DNA from: Halonotius pteroides
GTDB lineage: Archaea; Halobacteriota; Halobacteria; Halobacteriales; Haloferacaceae
Reading direction: 5' to 3'
NCBI RefSeq assembly: GCF_003605635.1
Contig: NZ_QMDW01000020.1
Location: 1-44,062, forward strand
DNA: 44,062 nucleotides
Shown here piece by piece: positions 16,335-24,515 of this stretch (the first letter of the stretch is position 1; each line of letters begins with the position of its first letter). A program made the position numbers and the translations under genes. The notes below the pieces were generated by a model, which saw only the letters and a program-made list of their open reading frames with translations, searched no databases and was not told where the DNA came from.

Positions 16335-17438
16335 TTACTCAACGATGGTTCGGAGCGTCTCCTCAGTTAGCAGCGTCGTAACGCTGAGTGCCTCGATTGT
16401 CATCCAGCCGAGAAAACCCACGTACATCGCGAGGAGTACGTATCCCTCCTTGGTGGAGAGTTCGAAGTCCGTCGCAGCTAAGACCACAACGACGAGGGTG
16501 GTGTAAAACAAGAATAACAACAACGGCACGGATGTTAGAAAGCCGATGGAGACACCGCCGGCGAGGATGATACCGATGGGCAATGCCGCGACAAGATTGA
16601 ACGTGTTCGTCCCGAAGACGTTCGCAACCGCCGCCCGCTGGTCGCCGGCCTCACCCATCTTCACGCCGACAAGCAGGTCGGGAAACGAACTCATTGCCGA
16701 CAACACAGTCACGGAGATCAGGAAGGGCGGCGCGTTGAGCGCGTCCGAGATCTGTACCGTCATACTGACCATTGACTCAACACCGACAAGCACAATCACC
16801 AACCCGGCCGCGAACAGTCCCACCTGCTTTGGAACATTTGTCGACTCTGTTTTCCTTTGCGCTGATGTGCCGCTCTTGCCACCGACCAATAAGACGACGT
16901 ACACGCCGTACAACACCAGCAGGCCGACACCCATCTGCGGGGTGATCTGTGCGCGTTGCTGTCCGGCGGTTCCGAGAACGCCGAGCGCGATCACGCCGAA
17001 GAGGGCGAGAACGGCGACTGTATAGAAGATGGCGTCGCGATAGACGATCCCCTGTGTCGTCGTTGTGTCGCCGCTAGTAATAGTGACGGCACTCGGGATA
17101 ACCAGGATATTGAACACCGCCGTCCCAATGAGTGCGCCGGCACCGACGCCAAAATCGTCGAGTACAAGCACTGAAATAACGATAATGGCGAGTTCAGGGA
17201 ATGATGTCGCGGCCGCGACGATAAGTCCACCCTGGACGGCTTGGGAGACGCCGAGGTGGTCGCTGATCTTTGAGGTCGTCGACTCGACGATATTTGCGCC
17301 CCTCCAAGTCAGCAGGAACCCAATCGTGCCAATCACGATCCAAACGGCTAGCGACTGATCCCCGATGAGTTCCTGAACTATTGTCACGTCATGGTTCTGT
17401 GTCTGGGGGTGATTATTGCTTTCGAAGGGCGAGAGCAC
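16335..17438 (-). CDS. Na+/Ca2+ exchanger (CaCA) family antiporter
   Basis: Polytopic inner-membrane antiporter with the two inverted halves of the CaCA superfamily (YrbG-like), about 10-11 helices. Alpha-1 repeat: LIVAAATSFPELAIIV followed by GALIGTAVFNILVI. Alpha-2 repeat: VTVLSAMSSFPDLLVGV followed by NVFGTNTFNLVAALPIG. The acidic Glu and Asp in SFPE and SFPD coordinate the cation. A cytoplasmic loop around GKSGTSAQRKTES lies between the halves. The ATG at 17438 gives 367 residues; a GTG at 17387 (VTIVQELIGDQSL) removes a 17-residue His/Asn/Gln-rich leader and fits the family better. The ion (Ca2+, K+ or other) is inferred. Confidence 0.9.
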   Translation of the reverse strand: MLSPFESNNHPQTQNHDVTIVQELIGDQSLAVWIVIGTIGFLLTWRGANIVESTTSKISDHLGVSQAVQGGLIVAAATSFPELAIIVISVLVLDDFGVGAGALIGTAVFNILVIPSAVTITSGDTTTTQGIVYRDAIFYTVAVLALFGVIALGVLGTAGQQRAQITPQMGVGLLVLYGVYVVLLVGGKSGTSAQRKTESTNVPKQVGLFAAGLVIVLVGVESMVSMTVQISDALNAPPFLISVTVLSAMSSFPDLLVGVKMGEAGDQRAAVANVFGTNTFNLVAALPIGIILAGGVSIGFLTSVPLLLFLFYTTLVVVVLAATDFELSTKEGYVLLAMYVGFLGWMTIEALSVTTLLTEETLRTIVE

Positions 17439-17512
17439 ATCGCTGCCGATTCAGGATGCTCCGTTCTCTCATCGGAATTCATATACTAAAATTAAAACGC
17501 AAGTCTAACACA

Positions 17513-17716
17513 TCAGGTAGCAGACTTACCGGTATTCGGCCGTTGAGTCCGTTCATAGTAATCTGCGATGAAGATCATTCCGAGCATCAAAAATCCGACT
17601 GACGTGACTATCTCTGTTGGCGAATATCCATCTATCAAAACCACCAATAGGCTCATACAGCCTGCAAATGTGTTGATAATAGCCAACGCCAATAATAGCT
17701 GGTTGGAAATCGCCAT
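17513..17716 (-). CDS. small two-helix membrane protein
   Basis: 67-residue frame starting MAISNQLLLALAIINTFAGC with two predicted membrane helices (residues 6-26 and 33-51) and a charged tail (DYYERTQRPNTGKSAT). I do not recognise the family. The Met at 17716 was chosen because everything upstream in the open frame is Arg/Cys-rich and non-haloarchaeal in composition, and because a TATA-like element (complement of 17745-17754) lies about 30 bases upstream. It is downstream of nothing obvious and on the same strand as the antiporter. Confidence 0.55.
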   Translation of the reverse strand: MAISNQLLLALAIINTFAGCMSLLVVLIDGYSPTEIVTSVGFLMLGMIFIADYYERTQRPNTGKSAT

Positions 17717-17989
17717 TATACTATGACTGAGAGTACAACCCCGGCATATAGAAAATTGACGTTTGTGATAGCTCAATATTAACCAATATAACCTCTGTGT
17801 CTTGCACAGGTTGATAGCATCATTTTGAGGCAGATACCCCTGTTTTACCATCCTCAGTAAGCATCGAGTTCGGTTGTCTCGACACTGTGGGCGTTGAGTT
17901 TGTTTTCGATGTGAATCTTCAATTCTACCAGAATTGAACCATTTTGACACAGTGAATTTATTCAGGCCAGAGCCGATTTACAGCCAAGT

Positions 17990-18559
17990 GTGGGAAAACT
18001 TGAGCGGCCAGCCGTTCGGTGGGTGATTGCGTGTGTGTTTCTTGCTGTCGAGCTGTTGCTGTTCGTTGTCATTCCTGACCCAGGGGAAGGGGGCAGATAT
18101 GTGGTCACTCCCGCCACCCAAGCGATGTGGACAGTACTCTCGTTTGTATTATTCTTCGTGCTGTTGTCGGCGTTGAAAGATCTCGGCGAAAGAGACAGGC
18201 CGCTCGCCTATGCTGCCGAGCAGGTTGAGAGTACCCAGCAACGACGGGCTATGTATATTCACAAGATAGCCCAGTTGGTGCGGGTTGAGACGACTGGGCC
18301 GCTCGCATCGTGGTTCGCTGCCAGCTTCTTGATTCTTCTGGCGGTTGGGGTGGCAACAGAAAGCGTCTCCGGACAGCCAGTTCGACTCATCTGCACGACA
18401 AGCATATATGCACTGTTGGCAGCCTTTGCAGCCCCTCCTGTCCGTGGCTACATCACCCGGAAGCTGCGAGTGACGATCCCACGGCCGATTGTGGTCATCA
18501 TTCTCGTTGTGGGGGCCATCCTGAACCAGGCGGCGGTAGCCCCACCACTAACGACCTAA
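17990..18559 (+). CDS. hypothetical multi-pass membrane protein
   Basis: 189 residues from a GTG, with about five hydrophobic segments: WVIACVFLAVELLLFVVI, AMWTVLSFVLFFVLLSAL, WFAASFLILLAVGVA, ICTTSIYALLAAFAAPP and PIVVIILVVGAILNQAAVA. Between helices two and three is a charged cytoplasmic stretch (KDLGERDRPLAYAAEQVEST). No known domain recognised. It stands alone between a divergently transcribed small membrane protein and a convergent membrane protein. Confidence 0.6.
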   Translation: MGKLERPAVRWVIACVFLAVELLLFVVIPDPGEGGRYVVTPATQAMWTVLSFVLFFVLLSALKDLGERDRPLAYAAEQVESTQQRRAMYIHKIAQLVRVETTGPLASWFAASFLILLAVGVATESVSGQPVRLICTTSIYALLAAFAAPPVRGYITRKLRVTIPRPIVVIILVVGAILNQAAVAPPLTT

Positions 18560-18752
18560 ACTAGTTAGGACTGCTTCGTTCAGGGATCAAGGTCGCTGAC
18601 TACACCCTCTACACCGGTCACTTGGCGACCTATCAGCTACTGAATGGAATGATACGCCAACTGCTGAATGCAGCGCGCGTATCTCATATATGAGTATCTC
18701 TAATCTCAGTCGGGGCAACACAGCCGAACTACTCGATCACTAGTTGTACTTC

Positions 18753-19259
18753 TCATGATGTGTGAGCGTATACACCCACACGCAACGGAATAGATGCAAG
18801 GCACATGGATAGCAACGTAAGTGCTGTCCATGTAGGGGCGTCACCAAGCAAGACTTGGACGCCAAACATGAGTACAAAGAGTCCGGTGAATCGGATTCGA
18901 GCATCTGCCCAAAGCCGCTGGAATCGCTCACTTATGAACGAGCCATACGTCAGAGCAGTGGCGAGACTGATACCGAGAGTTGTTGGGCCAACGAGTGATT
19001 GTGGCGTAACTGAGAGGGTGAGTGAGCCCGGTTGCCAGTATATCGTTGCGCCAATCAGAAGCGATAGCAAGCCATACAAACAAACATACAGATAAACGCC
19101 TGAGCGAGAATCTGGTTCGCTCAACGTCGTTGGAAACACCTGCATATAACTGGACGACACGCTGTACAATAATAACTGTTCAACCACGATCTCAGCGCCA
19201 ACAGCACTTGGAGGTTGATAGGTTGGCCGCTCTATAAGTGTAAGTATATTGCTACTCAT
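18753..19259 (-). CDS. hypothetical membrane protein
   Basis: 168 residues with four likely helices: around GVYLYVCLYGLLSLLIGATI, SLVGPTTLGISLATALTYG, IRFTGLFVLMFGVQVLL and WTALTLLSMCLASIPLRVGV. The N-terminal 50 residues are polar with no signal. I do not recognise the family. Its GC is moderate and the frame is clean, and the hydrophobic pattern is regular, which favours a real gene. It ends the accessory stretch before the core region begins. Confidence 0.55.
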   Translation of the reverse strand: MSSNILTLIERPTYQPPSAVGAEIVVEQLLLYSVSSSYMQVFPTTLSEPDSRSGVYLYVCLYGLLSLLIGATIYWQPGSLTLSVTPQSLVGPTTLGISLATALTYGSFISERFQRLWADARIRFTGLFVLMFGVQVLLGDAPTWTALTLLSMCLASIPLRVGVYAHTS

Positions 19260-19468
19260 GGTAAATCAGCCCTGTTTGCTGAATCGTTTGGGAGGTAAAC
19301 TCAGCGTAAAATCGAGACGGTTGCTGTGCTGAACTGAATCTCTATATCCTTCACTCATATTCAACCATATGACATATCTGCCAGCTTTTTTCACCGGATT
19401 AGGCAAGGGCCTCAGAAAATAGCGGGCTGTTTCAGTGGGTTTAAGCCCCAATCAGGCCGGATAACTGT

Positions 19469-20857
19469 ATGGAACGCGTAGATGTCGCCATCGTCGGTGG
19501 CGGTCCGGCTGGGGCGGCCGCGGCCCACGCTGCCGCCGACGAGAACGCCGAGGCGGTCGTCCTCGAAAAAGGCGTCCCCCGAGCCGACCGCGACGTTCTT
19601 GGCCCGGATTCGACAGATGCCGCCGGGATCCTCGACTACTGGGTTGACGTTATGGGGGTTCACCCGGATGAGTTTCCCGATGATGTCATCTGTCAGGAAC
19701 TCGACCGCGCGGAGTTTGTCGGCCCGACGGAGGATTGCACGCTGACGAGTACGGGTATCGACTCCTCATATGACCATTTCGGGTACACCTTCCAGCGTGC
19801 GCGATTCGACGACTGGCTTCGGGAACGGGCTGAGGCCGCCGGTGCGAGTTATCGGGTCGGCGTGCGGGTCAGAGATGTCGAGAGCGATCTTGCGACCACC
19901 GGCGACGAGCCTCGCCACCGGGTCGTGGTCGCTGACGGTGAGGCTATCGGTGCCGATGCCGTGGTTCTCGCTGACGGGCCACAGCGAACCGTCACAAACC
20001 AGGTGCTCGACGACTACCTTCCTGAAGACACACCGGCCTCTGAGCGGTTGGCCGCTCCGAAAGCCAACCACATCGCCTACCAGGAGTACCGTCGGGTGCC
20101 CGATGCTGTCTTTGAGGAGCTCAAAACGGCGATCACCTTCTGGTGGGGGCATATGCCCGGCCACACCGCCTACCCGTGGGTGTTCCCGAACGATGACGGC
20201 GTCTGTCGGATCGGGTTGACGATGCCGATCGGGCTCGACATCGACGCGGTTGCGGATCGCGACGCCTACCCGCTGCTCGAAGCTGACGACGAGACGATCC
20301 CGAACGGGGCAACCTACATCCGCCGCCTGCTTGAACTGGAATGGGGCGATACATACGATATCGAGACGGACTTCCCGATCGTCGAGGATCGCGGCAAACG
20401 CGACGGCACCGAAACCTACAGTATCTCCTCGACGCAGCCGATCGAATCACCAGCCGACGCCGGGATCGCCGTCGTCGGCGGGGCGATGGGAACCACGTCA
20501 GCATTCCATGAGGGCGGCGACCACGTCGCCGTTCGAACCGGCGCCATCGCTGGTGAGCTGGCGGCCACCGGTGAGCTGGCGGCGTACAACGACCGCTGGC
20601 GATCGGCGATCGGCGACGAGTTGCTTCGGAATGTGACGTTTGCGGAGCTGTGTCGGGACTACGGCCCGGACGACTGGGATCGCACGTTTAAATCGGTACG
20701 AGGGATGCTTACCGCCGAGGGGGTGAATCTCTTCGAGATGAACACGCTCCGCTCCGGGCTCTCAGGAGCGAAGATCCTCTATCAGTATAAAAAACAGAAA
20801 CGCCGGCTGCGGAAGCAGGGATACACGCAGTTGACCGAGAACGACTACGTCTACTGA
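19469..20857 (+). CDS. geranylgeranyl-reductase-family FAD oxidoreductase
   Basis: 462-residue flavoprotein of the geranylgeranyl reductase/FixC group. FAD-binding dinucleotide fold at the start: VDVAIVGGGPAGAAAAHAA (residues 4-22) and VVLEKG. The second FAD contact is GAMGTTSAFHEGGDH near 350, and YTFQRARFDDWLRERA is the typical conserved helix. In archaea this family saturates isoprenoid chains of membrane lipids, but several paralogues have other roles, so the substrate is inferred. A TTTAAG element 25 bases upstream suits a leaderless start. The C-terminal 60 residues are basic (QYKKQKRRLRKQG), possibly membrane-associated. First gene of the GC-rich core segment. Confidence 0.8.
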   Translation: MERVDVAIVGGGPAGAAAAHAAADENAEAVVLEKGVPRADRDVLGPDSTDAAGILDYWVDVMGVHPDEFPDDVICQELDRAEFVGPTEDCTLTSTGIDSSYDHFGYTFQRARFDDWLRERAEAAGASYRVGVRVRDVESDLATTGDEPRHRVVVADGEAIGADAVVLADGPQRTVTNQVLDDYLPEDTPASERLAAPKANHIAYQEYRRVPDAVFEELKTAITFWWGHMPGHTAYPWVFPNDDGVCRIGLTMPIGLDIDAVADRDAYPLLEADDETIPNGATYIRRLLELEWGDTYDIETDFPIVEDRGKRDGTETYSISSTQPIESPADAGIAVVGGAMGTTSAFHEGGDHVAVRTGAIAGELAATGELAAYNDRWRSAIGDELLRNVTFAELCRDYGPDDWDRTFKSVRGMLTAEGVNLFEMNTLRSGLSGAKILYQYKKQKRRLRKQGYTQLTENDYVY

Positions 20858-20933
20858 GCGACGTGGCGACTACGGTCGCTACACGATGGGCTGTGACACG
20901 CGCTTGCGGGGACAACGTCGTCAAAAGATCCGA

Positions 20934-21119
20934 TTAGACTTTCGCGGCTTTCTTCCGGGTGATGTAGCCGGCGACACGGTTGCGAACACCCTTTGATTCG
21001 ACGGTGGTGAGCTTGCTGACGTGTTCCTTGTTCGTCTCAAAATCCGTATTGAACGCCTCCGGATAGTCCTCAAGCAGTGTGCGACCGAGCTGCTTGACGT
21101 ACTTCGGTTTGATTGCCAT
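20934..21119 (-). CDS. rps17e: 30S ribosomal protein S17e
   Basis: 61-residue small-subunit ribosomal protein, MAIKPKYVKQLGRTLLEDYP at the start and ITRKKAAKV at the end, matching the short archaeal S17e form. It binds 16S rRNA in the small subunit. The open frame continues 8 codons upstream, but MAIKP is the conserved start. It lies about 55 bases downstream of the DUF447 gene on the same strand. Confidence 0.95.
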   Translation of the reverse strand: MAIKPKYVKQLGRTLLEDYPEAFNTDFETNKEHVSKLTTVESKGVRNRVAGYITRKKAAKV

Positions 21120-21173
21120 ACACGAAGTTATCCGGAACACCACTAAAACGATTCGTTCCGCGACAGTCGTCGT

Positions 21174-21812
21174 TCAGTCCGCATCACCGGTCAGCGACCG
21201 CCAGTCGGTCGCTTCACTAAGCGTTTCAAACGCCGCCCGCTCCCGAGGCCCCCCACATTTTTCTACCGTTTCCGCAAAGTACGTTAGTCGATCGAGCAAC
21301 GTTTCGGTGTCGTAGCTCGGCACATCCAACCGCGAGGCGGCGACGGTCGCATCGATAACGGCCCCGAAGCCACGGTTGATCGTGTGTGGTCGCTCGGCGG
21401 CGACAGTCCCCGCGTCGGTTGGCCGAAGCGCCCACCGCTCCCACTCGGTGCCGCCATCCGTGCCGGTTGCGACGGATTCAACTACAACCTCTACCCATGC
21501 GTCGGCACTCGGCAATACGGGATGCTCCTCCTCCCGGATCGTCACCGCGGCGTCGACAAACGCTCGTGGATCAGGGGTGAACTGGACGACACCACCGCCC
21601 TGTCGATGAAAGTTGCGCTTGGTGCGGGTGTTGCCCCACGTTGTCGCTTCAACGGGTTCGCCCGATTTCTCGGGGGCGTGTAACCCAAGCGCAGCCATGT
21701 TCCAGCGATCGTTCGGGCCGAGGGTGGCGACGATCGACTCGGTGACGCCCCGGAGCGCAACCGGCCAATCGCTGGCGACGTCTTCGCCGGAGGGCCCGTC
21801 GTCGCTGGTCAT
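21174..21812 (-). CDS. DUF447 (COG2457) protein
   Basis: 212-residue cytoplasmic protein of the DUF447 family, which has a split-barrel fold related to FMN-binding flavin reductases. Visible family features are ALRGVTESIVATLGPNDRWN at about 18-38, WGNTRTKRNFHRQGGGVVQFT near 59-80, and a C-terminal RPHTINRGFGAVIDATVAAS followed by an AFETL-type helix. Function is not established. Homologues sit in tetrahydromethanopterin and methanofuran gene clusters of methanogens and methylotrophs as I recall, so a cofactor role is plausible. Its start overlaps the stop of the CitG-like gene (ATGA-type, 21809-21812), so they are probably co-translated. Confidence 0.85.
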   Translation of the reverse strand: MTSDDGPSGEDVASDWPVALRGVTESIVATLGPNDRWNMAALGLHAPEKSGEPVEATTWGNTRTKRNFHRQGGGVVQFTPDPRAFVDAAVTIREEEHPVLPSADAWVEVVVESVATGTDGGTEWERWALRPTDAGTVAAERPHTINRGFGAVIDATVAASRLDVPSYDTETLLDRLTYFAETVEKCGGPRERAAFETLSEATDWRSLTGDAD

Positions 21813-22714
21813 ACAGATAATCCGCGTTCAAGCGCAATAAACAGCGCGGCGGCGGCCAGATCCGCCGTCGTACCGGGGTTGTAGCCGGCATCAACGAACT
21901 CCCCGGCGAGCTCCTCGGCGGCTGTGAGGTCGCCGTCGGCAGCAATGCGCTCGGCAACTGTGGCGGCCCGTTGGGAGACCTCGCGGGCGGTAGCCGCGTC
22001 GTGGGTAGTCGCTACGAGCGTATCCGGCTGCGCAGCCAGCAAGTCGAGAAAGAGTCGCGCCGTGCGATCGCCGACCGGCCCACTGTCGGCCAGCAATTTG
22101 TCGGCTGCTGTGAACGCGCGGTCGAAGCCGGTGACCCACTCGCGGGCGTTGCCGTCAGGAACCCCCTCGGCGGGGTCGGCCGCCAGTTCCATGATCGCAG
22201 CCAGTGGTAGTTCTCGCTCCCGCAACGTCGATTCAGCCGCGGCCCCCCGGCGGACGTCAAGTGCGTCAGCATCCGGCGGCGGGTCGCCGACGGCGACATC
22301 GACGTGCTCGAAGGCGCGATAGAACTGCACCGCGTCGTCGACGGTCGTTGCCGCAACGATCTCGCTAACGCCGGCCGGTGAGAGATCATCCGTCGCAGCA
22401 GCCCGAACCAGTGGGACGAGCAACAGCAGGCAGCCAAACTGCGTGTTGCCGCCCTGTTGGGTCGCCATGCCGGCGACCGCCTCCTCGAAGGCGACGCCGA
22501 CCGGATCGCCGGCTTCCGCCCGGCGGAGCCCCGCGGCCGCGCCGACCGCACCGGCCATGAAGTGCTCAAAGCGGAGCCCATCGAGATCGCGGTGGCGGTC
22601 GACATTCCCTGGCTTTGGGGTGCCACTAACTTCGAGCAGCAGGGCGAGTTGCGCGTTTTCGGCTGGGGTTCGGTCTCGATCGCTCTCAGCCGGCGGCCGG
22701 GTGTTGTCGCTCAT
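21809..22714 (-). CDS. CitG-like triphosphoribosyl-dephospho-CoA synthase family protein
   Basis: 301-residue protein of the CitG/MdcB family (COG1767), which in bacteria joins ATP to dephospho-CoA to make the prosthetic group of citrate or malonate lyase. The conserved LLLEVSGTPKPGNVDRHRD (residues ~28-46) and MATQQGGNTQFGCLLLLVPL (~83-102) segments are present. No citrate or malonate lyase acyl-carrier gene is nearby, so archaeal members like this one probably act on another substrate, perhaps in cofactor synthesis with the neighbouring cofD and DUF447. That is inference. It overlaps the downstream DUF447 start by 4 bases and the upstream Dus-like stop by 4 bases. Confidence 0.85.
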   Translation of the reverse strand: MSDNTRPPAESDRDRTPAENAQLALLLEVSGTPKPGNVDRHRDLDGLRFEHFMAGAVGAAAGLRRAEAGDPVGVAFEEAVAGMATQQGGNTQFGCLLLLVPLVRAAATDDLSPAGVSEIVAATTVDDAVQFYRAFEHVDVAVGDPPPDADALDVRRGAAAESTLRERELPLAAIMELAADPAEGVPDGNAREWVTGFDRAFTAADKLLADSGPVGDRTARLFLDLLAAQPDTLVATTHDAATAREVSQRAATVAERIAADGDLTAAEELAGEFVDAGYNPGTTADLAAAALFIALERGLSV

Positions 22715-23466
22715 GGGTTCGCCTCCGGGGTGTGCTGTGTAACGGCGTCGGCGACACGGCGCAATACCTGGCCGTCTGGATCGCGGCTCGGTCGCCCGAC
22801 GCTGACGGCGTCGGCTCCGAGGCGACGATACTCGCGAACGCTGTCGGCGTCTCTGACCCCGTTGTTCGCGATCACGAACAGCTCGGTCGCGTCGGCAACC
22901 GCACCGACAACGGGTTCGGCGTCCATCGCATCGATATGGATCGCATCGCCACCGGCCGCCTCGATCGCCTCGGCGACCGCGAGGAGATCAACGCCGTCGA
23001 CCTCGGCTCTGACCTTGACGCTGACAGCTGCCCCTTCCTCGGCGGCGACGGCGACGTAGTCGGCCAGCCGGCCGCTATCGGCCAACAGGGACTCGCCACA
23101 GCCGACCGCACGGAGTTCCGCTTGGCGACAGTGAGCATTGATCTCTAAGATCGCATCGTGGTCGGCACAGATCGCTGCCGCCGCTCTGATCGGGTCGGCG
23201 GTCGTGGTTCTGACGTTGATGGCTGGGCGAATCGACGCGGTATCGGTGGCGACCGCTCGGAGTTGGTCGTCGATGAACGCCAGTGGCTCAGCCGGGAGGA
23301 ACTCATTGCGGTCGCGGGCGACAAGCTGACCGGCGGCCTTGCGGGTGGGTGCATCGAGGGCGATCCCACCGAGAAACGCCGCGCCCGCGTGATCGGCGGC
23401 AGCCAGTGCCCACTCGGCGTCGGCTTCGCCGCTCAGGCTGGCCAACGCGAGCGGTGGCTCAAACAC
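22711..23466 (-). CDS. tRNA-dihydrouridine synthase-like flavoprotein (archaeal type)
   Basis: 251-residue TIM-barrel protein resembling Dus/dihydroorotate dehydrogenase-like flavoproteins. [20 protein letters not shown] near 110-130 corresponds to the Dus ExNxxCP region. [11 protein letters not shown] follows, and [15 protein letters not shown] and [12 protein letters not shown] are the C-terminal phosphate-binding strands for FMN. The bacterial catalytic Cys-Pro is replaced by Cys-Arg, and the tRNA-binding C-terminal domain is absent, so the substrate may not be tRNA. The start overlaps the cofD stop by 8 bases. Part of the cofD operon. Confidence 0.78.
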   Translation of the reverse strand: MFEPPLALASLSGEADAEWALAAADHAGAAFLGGIALDAPTRKAAGQLVARDRNEFLPAEPLAFIDDQLRAVATDTASIRPAINVRTTTADPIRAAAAICADHDAILEINAHCRQAELRAVGCGESLLADSGRLADYVAVAAEEGAAVSVKVRAEVDGVDLLAVAEAIEAAGGDAIHIDAMDAEPVVGAVADATELFVIANNGVRDADSVREYRRLGADAVSVGRPSRDPDGQVLRRVADAVTQHTPEANP

Positions 23467-24448
23467 GCGCCAACGCCTCCCGGATCGCCGCGAACACGCG
23501 CTCGCTGTCGGCGACCGTCTCGATCGCGGTGTCGGTGCGGACGACCGGCCGATCTAGCTCGGTGTCGTCGTCGGTATCAAGCACGAAGGCGTCGACGAAC
23601 GGGTAGGCGTCGGCAACACCCTGTGTACTCGGTTCTCGGCCGGTCGCGGCCATGAGATCGGCCGCCGGCCCTGAAAAGACACGATCGTTAATAAATGGCG
23701 AGACAGCGACGACCTCGGTCTCGTCGAGGGCGGCTTCGACGCCGTCGAGGGCGAGCATCGGGCCGATGCTCGTCACCGGGTTTGAGGGGCCGATGATGAC
23801 CGGGTTGTCGAGAGCGTCGAGCACGGCGTCGGTTGGTTCAGCGTTGTCGGCTCCGCGGAACTCCACATCGTCGACAACAACGTCGCCACGGTGGCCAACC
23901 CAGTATGCCTGGAAATGCAGCAGTCCCGAATCGGTGTGGATGAGCGACGCGACCGGATCGTCACTCATCGGGAGCAGCGTCACCTCGACATCGAACGCAT
24001 CGGCGAGAACCGCGGTTGTCTCGGTGAGCGAGTACCCCTCGTCGAGCAGGCTCGTTCGTGTGATGTGGACGGCCCGATCGCGGTCGCCGATGGTCATGAA
24101 CTCCGCGATTCCAGAAAAGCGTCGCCAGCGGGCGAGTTCGCGGCCGGTGGTCTGGTTGTCGTCGGGGAGAAATCGCGGGCCATCGTCGAGGCCGGCGGCG
24201 TCGGCCAGCCGGTGGAGTTCCGCGGTTGTTTCGTGGCTGTCGCCGTCGATCCCCCACCAGCGGTCGGTGTCGAGTACCCCGCCTTCGTGGAACAGCACCG
24301 TATCGAGATCCGGACAGACGAGCAATCCGCCGAGTTCGACATCATCGCCGGTGTTGCCGACAACGGCCACCCCGGCGGGATCGACGTGAGCTTTTGCGCC
24401 GGCCAGCAGCTTTGGCGTTCCTGTCCCGCCGGCGAGCAGCGTATGCAT
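23459..24448 (-). CDS. cofD: 2-phospho-L-lactate transferase (F420 biosynthesis)
   Basis: 329-residue enzyme that transfers the phospholactyl group from lactyl-2-diphospho-5'-guanosine to the deazaflavin FO, making F420-0. Landmarks are [15 protein letters not shown] at residues 4-18, [21 protein letters not shown] near 29-49, [39 protein letters not shown] and [20 protein letters not shown] near 217. First gene of a minus-strand operon with the Dus-like, CitG-like and DUF447 genes, all with overlapping ends. Divergent from the biotin ligase, with 67 bases between the two starts. Confidence 0.95.
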   Translation of the reverse strand: MHTLLAGGTGTPKLLAGAKAHVDPAGVAVVGNTGDDVELGGLLVCPDLDTVLFHEGGVLDTDRWWGIDGDSHETTAELHRLADAAGLDDGPRFLPDDNQTTGRELARWRRFSGIAEFMTIGDRDRAVHITRTSLLDEGYSLTETTAVLADAFDVEVTLLPMSDDPVASLIHTDSGLLHFQAYWVGHRGDVVVDDVEFRGADNAEPTDAVLDALDNPVIIGPSNPVTSIGPMLALDGVEAALDETEVVAVSPFINDRVFSGPAADLMAATGREPSTQGVADAYPFVDAFVLDTDDDTELDRPVVRTDTAIETVADSERVFAAIREALARV

Positions 24449-24515
24449 ACCGCTAGTTCGGCTCCAGGCTGTTTGTATCCGACGGCTCTTTGCCAGCCCA
24501 CACCAAGCCGGTCAT

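Noticed and set aside
17717-17950. 78-residue N-terminal extension of the small membrane protein at 17513-17716
   Set aside because: Arg/Cys-rich composition; TATA-like element inside the extension; the second helix pair begins at MAISNQ.
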